A stretch of 64,000 nt of DNA from Cupriavidus alkaliphilus (GTDB taxonomy: Bacteria > Pseudomonadota > Gammaproteobacteria > Burkholderiales > Burkholderiaceae). The number at the start of each line of letters is the position of its first letter. Within the stretch, counting starts at the first letter, position 1. The notes beneath the pieces were generated by a model. The model did no database searches. It saw nothing but the letters and a program-made list of their open reading frames with translations, and was not told the DNA's origin. A program made the position numbers and the translations under genes. Shown here piece after piece: positions 8,228-16,737 of the stretch. The stretch spans positions 1-64,000 of the forward strand of contig NZ_FMAD01000014.1 in NCBI RefSeq assembly GCF_900094595.1, written 5' to 3'.

Positions 8228-8845
8228 ATGGCCCGTACCAAGGCACCCGATTTCGAGGCGCAGCGCGAGCAGATCCTGGACCTGGCCGCCGCCGCCTTTG
8301 CCAACAGCAGCTACCCCAGCACCTCGATGGCCGACCTGGCCGCCGCCTGCGGCACTTCCAAGGCGCGGCTGTATCACTACTACGAGAGCAAGGAAGCGAT
8401 CCTGTTCGACCTGCTGGACCGCTACACGCGCCGGCTGATGCTGCTCGTCACCGAAGTCGAAGCCGACGCCGAGCGCCATGCGCGCACCGACAAGGACGCC
8501 TTCGGCAACCTGATCCGCGCCTTCCTGGCCGAGTACGAGACCTCGCAGACGCGCCATATCGCGCTGATCAATGACGTCAAGTTCCTGGCCGAGACCCAGC
8601 GCGACCTGATCCTGGGCCGCGAGCGCGACGTGGTCGCGGCGTTCTCGCGGCTGCTGCGCCGCGCCTACCCGGACCGCGTCACGCGCGAGAACCAGACCGC
8701 GCTGACCATGACCATCTTCGGCATGATCAACTGGACCTTCACCTGGCTCAAGCCGGGCGGCCGGCTCTCGTACGCCGACTTTGCCGAGATGGTGGTCGAC
8801 CTGCTCGAAGGCGGCCTGCCCGGGCGCGCGGCCGCCGGGCGCTGA
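8228..8845 (+). CDS. paaR: TetR-family repressor, probable PaaR
   Basis: A 205-residue TetR-family regulator: N-terminal helix-turn-helix (STSMADLAAACGTSKARLYHYYESKEAIL, roughly residues 30-58) followed by a helical ligand domain. It lies downstream of paaABCDE and the DUF1835 gene, an arrangement known for PaaR in Burkholderia. A TetR-type palindrome sits inside the paaA promoter. Inferred role: repression of phenylacetate genes relieved by phenylacetyl-CoA. The ATG at 8228 is chosen because the upstream extension overlaps the preceding gene. Confidence 0.85.
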   Translation: MARTKAPDFEAQREQILDLAAAAFANSSYPSTSMADLAAACGTSKARLYHYYESKEAILFDLLDRYTRRLMLLVTEVEADAERHARTDKDAFGNLIRAFLAEYETSQTRHIALINDVKFLAETQRDLILGRERDVVAAFSRLLRRAYPDRVTRENQTALTMTIFGMINWTFTWLKPGGRLSYADFAEMVVDLLEGGLPGRAAAGR

Positions 8846-8872
8846 GCCGCCCGGGCCGGGCTGCGCCCGCGC

Positions 8873-10687
8873 CTACATCCACTCGGCCTCTTCGCGCTGG
8901 CGCCGCTGCTCGCGGTCCTGGCGGAACATCTCTTCCAGCTCGTCGCGCGCCTGGCGCGCCAGCGAGACCAGCTTCTTCTGGTCGGTGTAGTGCGGGTAGA
9001 AGCGGTCGATTGCCTCGATATTGTGGCGGCGGAAGCGCAGCGCCACGTTGCGCGCCTCGCCCGGGTCGAAGCCCAGCCCTTCCAGCACGCGCCGGCCCAG
9101 CATCAGCGAGCCCTCGAACATCTCGCGCTCGAACAGCTGCACGCCGCGGTCCTTGAGTTGATAGACATGGGAGACATGGCGCGCGCGGGCGTAGATCTGC
9201 AGATCGGGGAAGCGCTCGCGCACGCGGTCGATCAGCGCCAGGCTGTCGTCCATGCTGTCGATGGCCACCACCAGGATGCGCGCGTCGGCAATGCCGGCGG
9301 CTTCCAGCAAGTCCAGCCGGGTGGCGTCGCCATAGAACACCTTGAAGCCGTACTGGCGCAGGAATTCGATCTGGTCCGGATCGTGGTCCAGCACCGTCAC
9401 GCCCACGCCCTGGCTGTACAGCAGGCGCCCGATGATCTGGCCGAAGCGCCCGAAGCCAGCGATCAGCACCGGGTTTTGCTGCGGCGTGATGACTTCGTCC
9501 GGACGCGCCTTGCCGGCGCCGATGCGTGGCGCCACCAGCCGGTCATAGGCCAGCAGCAGCAGCGGCGTGGCCACCATCGACAGCGCCACCACCAGCACCA
9601 GCAAGGCCTCGGTCTCGCGCGGCAGCAGTCCGGCGCCGCCGGCGACGCCGAACACCACGAAGGCGAATTCCCCGCCCTGCGAGATCAGCAGCGCGAACAG
9701 CAGGCGCTGGCCGCGGGCGATCGAAAAATGCCGCGCCAGCAGCGCCAGCACGGCGGTCTTGGCCACCACGAAGGCCGTCACCAGGCCCAGCACCAGCCAC
9801 GGCGAGCGTGCCAGCACGGCGAAGTCGATCGACATGCCGACCGCCATGAAGAACAGCCCCAGCAGCAGGCCCTTGAACGGCTCCAGATCGGCCTCGAGGG
9901 CGTGCCGGTATTCGGAATCGGCCAGCAGCACGCCGGCCAGGAAGGTGCCCAGCGCCATCGACAAGCCCACCGCGTCCATCATCAGCGCGATGCCTACTAC
10001 CAGCAGCAGCGCAAAGGCGGTGAACATCTCGCGCATGTCGGTGCGGGCGATAAACCGCAGCGCCGGGCGCACCAGGTAGCGGCCCCCGGCCACCACCGCG
10101 CCGATGACCGCCACCGCCTTGCCCGCCGCCAGCCACCCTGCCGCGCCGGCGCCGGCCCCTGCGGCGCCTTGCGTGGCCAGCAGCGGCAGCAGCGCGATCA
10201 TCGGGATCGCGGCGATGTCCTGGAACAGCAGGATGCCGAAGCTGGCGGCGCCCGCCGGCGTGCCGAACAGGTTGCGCTCGGTCAGCGTCGCCAGCGCGAT
10301 CGCGGTGGACGACAGCGCCAGCCCCAGGCCCGCCACCAGCGCCACCTGCCAGGGCGCGCCGGCCAGCGCCGCGACCGCGCCGATCATCAGCGCACAGGCG
10401 GCAAGCTGCACGCCGCCGTAGCCGAAGATGCTACGCCGCAGCGCCCACAGCTTGCGCGGCTCCAGCTCCAGGCCAATCACGAACATCATCAGCACCACGC
10501 CGAACTCGGAGAAGTGCAGGATCGATTCGACATCGGTCACCAGGCGCAGCGCGAACGGCCCGATCGCCGCCCCGGCCAGCAGGTAGCCCAGCACCGCCCC
10601 AAGCCCGCCGCGCCGCGCCAGCGGCACCGCCACCACCGCGGCGACCAGGAACACCAGCAGCGCAACCAGGAAATCATGCTGGTTCAT
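8873..10687 (-). CDS. kefC: KefC-type glutathione-regulated K+/H+ antiporter (CPA2)
   Basis: A 604-residue membrane protein with a CPA2 antiporter domain (about residues 1-380, ~12 hydrophobic helices) and a cytoplasmic RCK/TrkA-N domain from about residue 400 (PVLIAGFGRFGQIIGRLLYS, then YGDATRLDLLEAAG), ending in a charged tail. KefB/KefC proteins export K+ during electrophile stress and are gated by glutathione adducts. The start overlaps the stop of the KefF-like gene by ATGA, giving translational coupling to its ancillary flavoprotein, as in kefFC. KefB is the alternative name; the KefF-like neighbour favours kefC. Confidence 0.85.
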   Translation of the reverse strand: MNQHDFLVALLVFLVAAVVAVPLARRGGLGAVLGYLLAGAAIGPFALRLVTDVESILHFSEFGVVLMMFVIGLELEPRKLWALRRSIFGYGGVQLAACALMIGAVAALAGAPWQVALVAGLGLALSSTAIALATLTERNLFGTPAGAASFGILLFQDIAAIPMIALLPLLATQGAAGAGAGAAGWLAAGKAVAVIGAVVAGGRYLVRPALRFIARTDMREMFTAFALLLVVGIALMMDAVGLSMALGTFLAGVLLADSEYRHALEADLEPFKGLLLGLFFMAVGMSIDFAVLARSPWLVLGLVTAFVVAKTAVLALLARHFSIARGQRLLFALLISQGGEFAFVVFGVAGGAGLLPRETEALLVLVVALSMVATPLLLLAYDRLVAPRIGAGKARPDEVITPQQNPVLIAGFGRFGQIIGRLLYSQGVGVTVLDHDPDQIEFLRQYGFKVFYGDATRLDLLEAAGIADARILVVAIDSMDDSLALIDRVRERFPDLQIYARARHVSHVYQLKDRGVQLFEREMFEGSLMLGRRVLEGLGFDPGEARNVALRFRRHNIEAIDRFYPHYTDQKKLVSLARQARDELEEMFRQDREQRRQREEAEWM

Positions 10688-11238
10688 GCCTGCACCTCCG
10701 CCGGCGTGGGATGCGTGCCCAGCCGCCCGCAGACGTGGGCGATATGGTCGGCCAGCGCCTGGGCGTCGGCATTGTTGGCGTCGTGCAGCACCACCGGCGG
10801 CAGCCACGTCATGCCGCACAACAGGGCGGTCTGCTCCAGCGGCAGCAGGAATTCGGCGATCGGATGGCCATGCGTGCCGTCCGGCCCGTATGCGTCGGCC
10901 GTGCCGCCGGTGCTGACCACCGCCAGCAGCGACTTGCCACGCAGCGCGGTGCCGCCCGGGCCATAGGCCCAGCCGGGCTCGAGTACTTCATCCAGCCACA
11001 GCTTGAGCATGGCCGGCACGCTGTACCAGCGCACCGGGAACTGGAGCACGATGGTGTCCGACACCGACAGCACGCGCTGCTCGGCCACGACATCGATGTC
11101 GTAGTCGACATAGCTGCGGTAGAGGTCGCGTACCTGGACCTGCGGCAGTGCGTCCAGCGCGTCGGCCAGCGGCCGGTTCACGCGCGAGCGGCTGGGCGTC
11201 GGGTGCGCGTAGATCACAACGATGGGGGGCTCGGTCAT
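10684..11238 (-). CDS. kefF: KefF-like NAD(P)H oxidoreductase, ancillary to KefC
   Basis: A 184-residue flavodoxin-fold quinone reductase: IVVIYAHPTPSRSRVNR at the N-terminus, FPVRWYSVPAMLKLWLDEVL, GWAYGPGGTALRGK and VSTGG. The wording is closer to KefF than to KefG as recalled from the enterobacterial proteins. KefF binds KefC on the cytoplasmic side and is needed for full transport activity. It is the first gene of a two-gene unit and overlaps kefC by four bases. Confidence 0.83.
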   Translation of the reverse strand: MTEPPIVVIYAHPTPSRSRVNRPLADALDALPQVQVRDLYRSYVDYDIDVVAEQRVLSVSDTIVLQFPVRWYSVPAMLKLWLDEVLEPGWAYGPGGTALRGKSLLAVVSTGGTADAYGPDGTHGHPIAEFLLPLEQTALLCGMTWLPPVVLHDANNADAQALADHIAHVCGRLGTHPTPAEVQA

Positions 11239-11569
11239 GGAAAGACGTCAGGGCTGTCTGGGTGATCGGGAAATTCGCCGGGATGTCGATGAATTGACGC
11301 GTTGCACCAAATCCACACCTGACGGCGCGCAACAATTCATCACATTTTTTTAGGTCGTTGTTTTAATTGATTTTTATCTCACGGCGTAGCCGAAAGGAGT
11401 TCTGCTGCGGCGCAGGAAGCTTACGTCAAACTGACAATTCCACTACAATACTTTTCGTGCTGCATCAAGTTGGTGTTTCCCCGAGTCTCGCACGGTTTCC
11501 GGGAAAAGTGCCTGGAAAAACACCGCCGCAGTGCCTATTTTTTATCTGACTGCACCGGAAGGAATCATC
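11239..11569. other. Divergent promoter region, AT-rich
   Basis: About 330 bases between kefF (minus) and the acetyltransferase (plus). The middle (11335-11390) is markedly A/T-rich for this genome and probably contains both promoters. TACAAT at 11444-11449 is a good -10 candidate for the plus-strand gene but lacks a convincing -35. No open frame or RNA gene recognised. Confidence 0.45.
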
Positions 11570-12268
11570 GTGAACCCGCTCGAACTGAGCAAGGCCGTCG
11601 GCGCACTGACCGACGAAGATCTGCGCAAGGCAGCCGAAGCCGCCCAAGCCGCCCACCGCGCCACCGTCCTGGTGCGCGAGCTGTCGGCCCACCACCGCTC
11701 GCGCCTGCTGAAGCATTTCCTCGCCCTGGGCGAGGAGGATCGCCTGCTCCGTTTCGGCCAGTCGGTGGGCGACCACGTGATCGAGGCCTATGTCGACAGC
11801 ATCGACTTCGACCATGACAGCGTGTTCGGCGTCTACGACGACAAGCTCGAGCTGATCGGCGTCGGCCATTTCGCCAACCTGCGCGACAACGCCCAGGGTC
11901 GCGTGGCGGAGTTCGGCGTGTCGGTGTCCGGCAGCGCGCGCGGCCGCGGCATCGGCAGCGCGCTGTTCGAGCGTGCCGCCATCCATGGCCGCAATACCAG
12001 CGTGCGCACGCTCTACATGCACTGCCTGTCGCGCAACGCCGCGATGATGCATATCGCCAAGAAGGCCGGCATGAAGGTCCAGTATGCCTACGGCGAAGCC
12101 GACGCCTACCTGGAACTGCCGCCGGCGGATACCGCCAGCCGCCTGAGCGAGGCGCTCGACGAGCAGCTCGCCGACCTGGACTACGCGGTGCGCCGCAACC
12201 TGCGCGACGCACGCCGCTTTGGCCTGCGCTTCTGGCGCACCATGGTGCCGCAGAAGCATACCGCCTGA
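11570..12268 (+). CDS. GNAT-family N-acetyltransferase
   Basis: A 232-residue protein whose central part is a GNAT fold: a strand VAEFGVSVSGSARGRGIGSALF with the acetyl-CoA-binding RGRGIG motif, followed by TLYMHCLSRNAAMMHIAKKAGM, the usual fourth motif. The N-terminal ~60 residues and C-terminal helices (DLDYAVRRNLRDARRFGLRF) are extra. Substrate unknown. The GTG at 11570 is preceded by GGAAGGA at normal spacing; a GTG at 11531 lacks one. A strong terminator follows and is shared with the convergent Lrp gene. Confidence 0.82.
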   Translation: MNPLELSKAVGALTDEDLRKAAEAAQAAHRATVLVRELSAHHRSRLLKHFLALGEEDRLLRFGQSVGDHVIEAYVDSIDFDHDSVFGVYDDKLELIGVGHFANLRDNAQGRVAEFGVSVSGSARGRGIGSALFERAAIHGRNTSVRTLYMHCLSRNAAMMHIAKKAGMKVQYAYGEADAYLELPPADTASRLSEALDEQLADLDYAVRRNLRDARRFGLRFWRTMVPQKHTA

Positions 12269-12301
12269 GCGGCCGGACCTCCGGTCCGCACGGCATCGAC
12301 A

Positions 12302-12332
12302 AAAACGGCGCATCGCAACGATGCGCCGTTTT
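12302..12332. terminator. Bidirectional Rho-independent terminator
   Basis: A perfect 14-bp stem (AAAACGGCGCATCG, loop CAA, CGATGCGCCGTTTT) with A and T runs on either side, so it can end both the GNAT mRNA (plus) and the Lrp-type mRNA (minus) in this convergent gap. Confidence 0.9.
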
Positions 12333-12357
12333 GCTTTGCCGGCCCGGGCCGCGCCGT

Positions 12358-12852
12358 TCAGGCCGCGCCGCCCACCGGCAGCGCCGTGGTGTCCTTGATG
12401 CTTTCCAGCGCGAAGCTCGAGCGCACATCGATCACCGACGGGTGCGCCAGCAGCTGTTCCTGCATGAAGCGCGCGAAGTGCTCCATGTCCTCGACATAGA
12501 CCTTGAGCAGCAGGTCCATCTCGCCGGTCATGGCATGGCACGCCGCCACCTCCGGCCACACGGCGATCGAGGCGCGGAACAGGTCCAGCGGGGCCTTGCC
12601 CTTGGGCGCGCCCCCATGCTTTTCCAGCCGCACATTGATATAGGCCAGCAGGCCGAGCCCGATCTTGTTGGGCTCCAGCAGTGCCGCGTACTGCCGGATC
12701 ACGCCGATCTCTTCCAGCCGCCGGATGCGGCGCAGGCAGGGGCTGGGCGACAGGTTCACGCGCTCGGCCACCTCCAGGTTGGTTAGCCGGCCGTTGGTCT
12801 GCAGCACTTCCAGGATCTTCCGGTCGATCTTGTCCAACTCCACCTTGCTCAC
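12358..12852 (-). CDS. Lrp/AsnC-family transcriptional regulator
   Basis: A 164-residue Lrp-type regulator. An N-terminal HTH (LDKIDRKILEVLQTNGRLTNLEVAERVNLSPSPCLRRIRRLE, residues ~5-46) is followed by the ligand-sensing RAM domain (GLLAYINVRLE ... VAACHAMTGEMDLLLKVYVEDMEHF). Such proteins sense amino acids as octamers. The GTG at 12852 has CGGAG about ten bases upstream; a TTG at 12885 is possible but less likely. The A/T-rich flank upstream (12853-12950) is a likely autoregulated promoter. The target is unknown; no amino-acid gene is adjacent. Confidence 0.88.
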   Translation of the reverse strand: MSKVELDKIDRKILEVLQTNGRLTNLEVAERVNLSPSPCLRRIRRLEEIGVIRQYAALLEPNKIGLGLLAYINVRLEKHGGAPKGKAPLDLFRASIAVWPEVAACHAMTGEMDLLLKVYVEDMEHFARFMQEQLLAHPSVIDVRSSFALESIKDTTALPVGGAA

Positions 12853-12885
12853 GATATTGTTGCTCCGCAATATGTTTATTGGCAA

Positions 12886-13183
12886 TTTTTTTGCGCAAAT
12901 TTAGCAAGCCGTGCACAAGTACGCAATTTTTTGTGAAATTACATCCGATCTGCGCCCGATTTTGTGGGGTGGGCGGCCTTATCGGTCACTCGCGCGTCAG
13001 CCGTTCGGGCCGGGCAAATCCCAGTCTGGCGGCGCTGCCGGGTGTCGCGGAGGCGCGCTGACCGGAGAACGGGCGAGGTGGCGCGCAGGTTCCGGCAAAC
13101 AGGGAAGCGGCATTCTACGGGCGTTTGGGTCCGCGCCAGTGCGTTCCTGTGCCGGAGCAGTCCACGTTGTCCGCTGAACGGAC
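12886..13183. other. Intergenic region upstream of the Lrp gene
   Basis: The first ~70 bases are A/T-rich, matching the promoter and binding region of the minus-strand Lrp-type gene. The rest is GC-rich without a convincing frame and leads to the terminator of the EF-hand gene at 13184. No RNA gene recognised. Confidence 0.4.
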
Positions 13184-13216
13184 AAAAAAGCGCGCGGCCC
13201 TCGGGCTCGCGCGCTT
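13184..13216 (-). terminator. Rho-independent terminator of the EF-hand gene
   Basis: Read on the minus strand: a 9-bp stem AAGCGCGCG/CGCGCGCTT with an inner GCCC/GGGC pairing, followed by a six-T run. It lies 50 bases past the stop of the EF-hand gene. Confidence 0.85.
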
Positions 13217-13266
13217 GGTCGGTAGGCTGGCAGCGGCGCTCAGGCGGCGCTGCCGGGGCCGTCCGC

Positions 13267-13890
13267 TCAGCCGCCGCTGGTCGACGGCGCCGCCGGGTTG
13301 GCGGGTGCCGGCTGGTTGTCCGGGGCGGCCTGGCCGCGCGGACCGCGTTCGCCACGCTCGCCACGATGGGGACGATCGCGGTGCATCTTCTCCATGCCGG
13401 CGCGGATTTCATCGCGGGTCAGCTTGCCGTCGCGGTTGGCGTCGAGCTGGTCAAAGCGCTTGGCCAGGCGCGGCAGGCCGGCGTTGGCCTCGGCCTTGGT
13501 CAGCGCGCCGTCGCCGTTCTTGTCGGCGGCCTTGAACTTCTCGTCGAAGGCGGCCTGCATGCGCGCGTGATGTTCGGCCATGGCGGCCTTGCGCTGCGCG
13601 TCCATCTCGGCCTTGTCGATCTTGCCGTCGCGGTTGATGTCGAGCTTGTTGAACCACGCGTCGGCCTCGGCCTTGGAAATGGCGCCGTCGCCATCGGTAT
13701 CGATCGCCTTCATCCACATGCCGCCGCCGTGGTGGCGGTGGTGGTGGTGGCCCATGCCGGGCTTGCCGGCCGGTGCTGCGCCCGGTGCAGCGGGAGCGCT
13801 GGCCTGGGCAAAGGCGCCGCCGGCGACCAGCAGCGCGGCCGAGACGGCCAGGAACTGTTTCAGGATCTGCGGCTTGTGATTGCGTTGCAT
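13267..13890 (-). CDS. Periplasmic EF-hand calcium-binding protein
   Basis: A 207-residue protein with a Sec signal peptide (KQFLAVSAALLVAGGAFAQA, cleavage near residue 29), a histidine/glycine patch (HHHHRHHGGG, about residues 48-57) that could bind metals, and four EF-hand loops: DTDGDGAISKAE, DINRDGKIDKAE, DKNGDGALTKAE and DANRDGKLTRDE. All keep aspartates at loop positions 1, 3 and 5 and Glu at 12. The C-terminal ~40 residues are Pro/Ala-rich and disordered. Probable calcium buffer or sensor in the periplasm; partner unknown. It lies beside type II secretion genes but on its own transcript with its own terminator. Confidence 0.88.
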   Translation of the reverse strand: MQRNHKPQILKQFLAVSAALLVAGGAFAQASAPAAPGAAPAGKPGMGHHHHRHHGGGMWMKAIDTDGDGAISKAEADAWFNKLDINRDGKIDKAEMDAQRKAAMAEHHARMQAAFDEKFKAADKNGDGALTKAEANAGLPRLAKRFDQLDANRDGKLTRDEIRAGMEKMHRDRPHRGERGERGPRGQAAPDNQPAPANPAAPSTSGG

Positions 13891-14044
13891 GTCGTGCTCC
13901 TTTTCATCACGTTGGCATGTACGGATTAGAACGCAGACGATGCAGCGAAGTTGGCGCTTTTAATACGATGTTACCCGCCTCACAGAAAGCCGGGAGCGGC
14001 GTAAGGGAACGCAAGCAAGGGCGAATATTCGATCTGCCGGCAGC

Positions 14045-14806
14045 CTAGGGCTGCGCTTTCGGCACGATCTGGCCTTCATCCGCCGCCTCGGCCGACATGC
14101 CGGGCTGGTACTGGCGCGGATCGACGGGTTGAGGCTGGGGCTGGGCCGGCTGGACCGACGGTGCCGGCTGAACCGGTTGTGGCTGGGGCTGGGCTTGCGG
14201 CTGTGGCTGGGCCTGTTGCCCTGGCGGCTGGCCGCGCGGCGGCTGGGCCGGTGCGGGCTGCGCAGCAGCCTGCGCCGGCGGCGGCATGGGCGTTGCCATG
14301 GGCGCCGCCGCGCCGGCGGGCGGCGTCGGCAGCGGGCTGGCGGCACGCGGCGCACCGCGCGTGGCAGCCGCCTGCAGCGGCAGGGCAATTTCCTGGCGCA
14401 CGCCATTGCGCTCGATCACCACGCCGCGCTGGCGCACTTCCACCAGCCGGATCTGCGGCGCCAGGTCGGCACCCATGCGCACCGCCTTGGCCGGACCGCC
14501 GTCGATGGAGACGATTGCCGCGCTGGCGCCACCGCCGAGCTCGGCCACCACGCCGAGCAGCTGCACGTTGCTCGGTCCGGCCTGGGCCGAGCCGCCGAAC
14601 AGCGTCGCGATCGCGCCGGTCTCGACCGCCTCGGTCTGCGCCACCCGCGCGCTCTTGGGCACCGGGATGGTCCGCATCGCACTGAACGTCAGCACCCAAT
14701 AGGTGACCAGCGCGCACAGCGCGATAAACAGCGCCACGCTGGCCAGGCGCGGCAGCCACAGCGCGGAGGCATCGAAGCGGAACGAAGGCCGGAGGGACAA
14801 TTGCAT
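14045..14806 (-). CDS. gspC: Type II secretion system protein GspC
   Basis: A 253-residue inner-membrane protein: cytoplasmic N-terminus, one transmembrane helix (about residues 18-40, LPRLASVALFIALCALVTYW), then a homology-region domain (QLLGVVAELGGGASAAIVSIDGGPAKAVRMG) typical of GspC, which couples the inner-membrane platform to the secretin GspD. The C-terminal ~110 residues are Pro/Ala/Gln-rich repeats instead of a PDZ domain. The ATG at 14806 is chosen because it begins just before the helix. Unusually, it is on the strand opposite the gspG-F operon and separated from it by hmp and nsrR. Confidence 0.85.
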   Translation of the reverse strand: MQLSLRPSFRFDASALWLPRLASVALFIALCALVTYWVLTFSAMRTIPVPKSARVAQTEAVETGAIATLFGGSAQAGPSNVQLLGVVAELGGGASAAIVSIDGGPAKAVRMGADLAPQIRLVEVRQRGVVIERNGVRQEIALPLQAAATRGAPRAASPLPTPPAGAAAPMATPMPPPAQAAAQPAPAQPPRGQPPGQQAQPQPQAQPQPQPVQPAPSVQPAQPQPQPVDPRQYQPGMSAEAADEGQIVPKAQP

Positions 14807-14932
14807 GGATCGGGACCCTGGATACCCGCCGCGGCGGGTCATGGCGCGAGAGCGCGGACGCGCCAAGCGTACCAGAGCCCCATGACGCTGTCTGCCGCGC
14901 CGGCGATGCTGCCGCCGGCGCGGCCGGGACGC

Positions 14933-16153
14933 TTACAGCAGGTCGTCCAGCAGGTCAGGGCCGAACACTTCGCGCTCAACGTGCGCCGCCGGCACGCCCG
15001 CGCTGAGCAGCGCGTGACGCTGCGCCTGCATGAAGCCGAGCGGTCCGCACAGGTAGAAACGGCCATCGACAAAGCGTTGCAGGTCGGGCTGGCGCAGCAT
15101 CTCGGCCAGCGGCATGGTGCCGGCGTGGTCGTAATCGCGGCCCGCAAGGTCTTCCGCTTGCGGGGACTCATAGCTGATGTGCGTGACCAGCCCCGGCAGG
15201 CGCTCACGCGCCCATTGCAGGTCGGCGCGATGGGCATGGTGGCGGCCGTCGCGGGCGGCGTGGGCGAACAGCACCGCACGCTGCGAGCCTTGCGCGGCCA
15301 GCGTGCGCAGCACCGACAGCATCGGCGTGATGCCGATCCCGCCCGACAGCAGCACCAGGGGCCGGTGGCTTTCCAGCGCCGGCGTGAACTCGCCGAACGG
15401 CGCGCTCACCTTGAGCTCGGCGCCCTCGTGGGCGTTGGCGTGCAGCCAGTTGGACACCGCGCCGGCCGGCGTAGCCTGGCCGCCATCCTCGCGCTTGACC
15501 GAGATGCGCCAGGTCGGCAGTCCGGCCTCGGCCGACAGCGAATACTGGCGCAGCTGGCGCGTGCCGTTGTCCAGGCGCGCTTCGACGCTGATGTACTGGC
15601 CCGGCCGGAAATCACGCAGCGGCTGGCCGTCGGCCGCGGCCAGCGTCAGCGCCACCACCTGGCCGCCCTGCGCCTCGCGGCGCACCACGCGCACCGGCAT
15701 CAGCGCGCCGGCGGTCACGCCGGTGCGCTGGTACAGGCGCGCCTCGGCGGCGATCAGCTCGCCCGCCAGCAGCCAGTAAGCCTCGTCCCAGGCCGCCAGC
15801 AGCGGCGGCGTGGCGGCTTCGCCCAGCACCGCGGAGATCGCGCCGAGCAGGTGGCGGCCGACGATCGGGTAGTGCGCGGGCGTGATGCCCACGGCCGCGT
15901 GCTTGTGCACGATGCGCTCGACCACCGGCCCCAGGGCCGCCGCGTTGTCGATGTTGGCCGCGTAGGCGAATACGGCCGACGCCAGCGACTGCTGCTGGCT
16001 GCCGTTGGCCTGGTTACCCATGTTGAACAGCTGGGTCAGCTCGGGCCGGTCGGCGAACATCTCGCGGTAGAAATGCGTGGTGATGGCCAGGCCATGCTCG
16101 CGCAGCACGGGCACGCTTGCATCGATATAGGGGCGGGAAGCGGCGGACAGCAT
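14933..16153 (-). CDS. hmp: Flavohaemoprotein (nitric oxide dioxygenase) Hmp
   Basis: A 406-residue flavohaemoglobin converting NO to nitrate with O2 and NAD(P)H. The globin domain (1-140) keeps Tyr29, Gln53 and proximal His85. The FAD domain carries RQYSLSAE and the NAD domain GGIGITPMLSVLRTL, ending in EVFGPDLL. It differs clearly from the published Ralstonia eutropha FHP sequence as recalled, so it is a distinct member. The promoter region carries an NsrR-type inverted repeat and the nsrR gene is 93 bases upstream on the same strand. Cytoplasmic. Confidence 0.95.
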   Translation of the reverse strand: MLSAASRPYIDASVPVLREHGLAITTHFYREMFADRPELTQLFNMGNQANGSQQQSLASAVFAYAANIDNAAALGPVVERIVHKHAAVGITPAHYPIVGRHLLGAISAVLGEAATPPLLAAWDEAYWLLAGELIAAEARLYQRTGVTAGALMPVRVVRREAQGGQVVALTLAAADGQPLRDFRPGQYISVEARLDNGTRQLRQYSLSAEAGLPTWRISVKREDGGQATPAGAVSNWLHANAHEGAELKVSAPFGEFTPALESHRPLVLLSGGIGITPMLSVLRTLAAQGSQRAVLFAHAARDGRHHAHRADLQWARERLPGLVTHISYESPQAEDLAGRDYDHAGTMPLAEMLRQPDLQRFVDGRFYLCGPLGFMQAQRHALLSAGVPAAHVEREVFGPDLLDDLL

Positions 16154-16175
16154 CAGGTATCACTCCGTTTTATTC

Positions 16176-16192
16176 ATGCAAACAGGATGCAT
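16176..16192. promoter_or_regulatory. NsrR-type operator upstream of hmp
   Basis: The inverted repeat ATGCA-N7-TGCAT lies 23 bases before the hmp start codon. NsrR operators in proteobacteria contain ATGCAT/ATGYAT-type half sites, and a similar word is found before nsrR itself. The pairing of the two sites with these two genes is the main evidence. Confidence 0.65.
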
Positions 16193-16246
16193 GTTTTAGC
16201 ACAACAAAAAACCGGCATTCGCCAGCCACGTGCGGATCCCGTCCGC

Positions 16247-16699
16247 TCAGGCCGAACGCCGGTTCAGGAAATCACGATGCAGGCGGATGATCGATTCGGC
16301 GGTGTGGCTGCCGGTGACATCGGCCAGCGTGACGTCGTCGAGCGCGCGGTAGAAGGCTTGCTCGGCCACGTCCAGCGCGCGCTTCAGGTGGCAGTTGCCA
16401 TTCAGCGCGCAGGGCGGGTTGTCGCAGTCGATCACCGGCCGGTGCCCTTCCAGCTCGCGCAGGATGGTGCCGATGGTGAGCCGCTCGGCGCCGGGGCCAA
16501 GCTGCAGGCCGCCATGGCGGCCGCGCGTGGCGCTGACCCAGCCCAGCTTCGACAGCCGCGCCGCCACCTTGACCAGGTGGTTGTGCGAGATGCCGAACTG
16601 CTGGCCCACCTCGGCGATCGTGATCGGCCGGCTGCCGTCGCCACGGGCGACGTACATCAACAGGCGCAGCGCATAGTCGGAGAAGCGGGTCAGTTGCAT
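16247..16699 (-). CDS. nsrR: Rrf2-family nitric oxide sensor NsrR
   Basis: A 150-residue Rrf2-family repressor. The winged helix is at residues ~5-65 (FSDYALRLLMYVA; ISHNHLVKVAARLSKLGWV). Cys92, Cys97 and Cys103 match the spacing of the Fe-S ligands in E. coli NsrR (91, 96, 102). NO attacks the cluster and relieves repression, here presumably of hmp and nsrR itself. The ATG at 16699 lies nine bases downstream of a -10-like TAACAT, implying a very short leader. Divergent from gspG. Confidence 0.93.
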   Translation of the reverse strand: MQLTRFSDYALRLLMYVARGDGSRPITIAEVGQQFGISHNHLVKVAARLSKLGWVSATRGRHGGLQLGPGAERLTIGTILRELEGHRPVIDCDNPPCALNGNCHLKRALDVAEQAFYRALDDVTLADVTGSHTAESIIRLHRDFLNRRSA

Positions 16700-16708
16700 C
16701 GTGGCGTC

Positions 16709-16737
16709 ATGTTAAAAAAGATGCATCCCGGATGCAA
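16709..16737 (-). promoter_or_regulatory. nsrR promoter with internal palindromic operator
   Basis: On the minus strand TTGCAT (16737-16732) and TAACAT (16714-16709) are 17 bases apart. The perfect 7-1-7 palindrome TGCATCC-C-GGATGCA (16722-16736) overlaps the -35 and the spacer, so bound NsrR would autorepress. This resembles the site before hmp. Confidence 0.65.

Noticed and set aside
8990-10966. 658-codon plus-strand frame
   Set aside because: Antisense to kefC; composition of Gln/Arg/His repeats without motifs.
13730-13760. GGTGGTGG-type short repeat
   Set aside because: It encodes the histidine patch of the EF-hand protein; no separate repeat element is needed.
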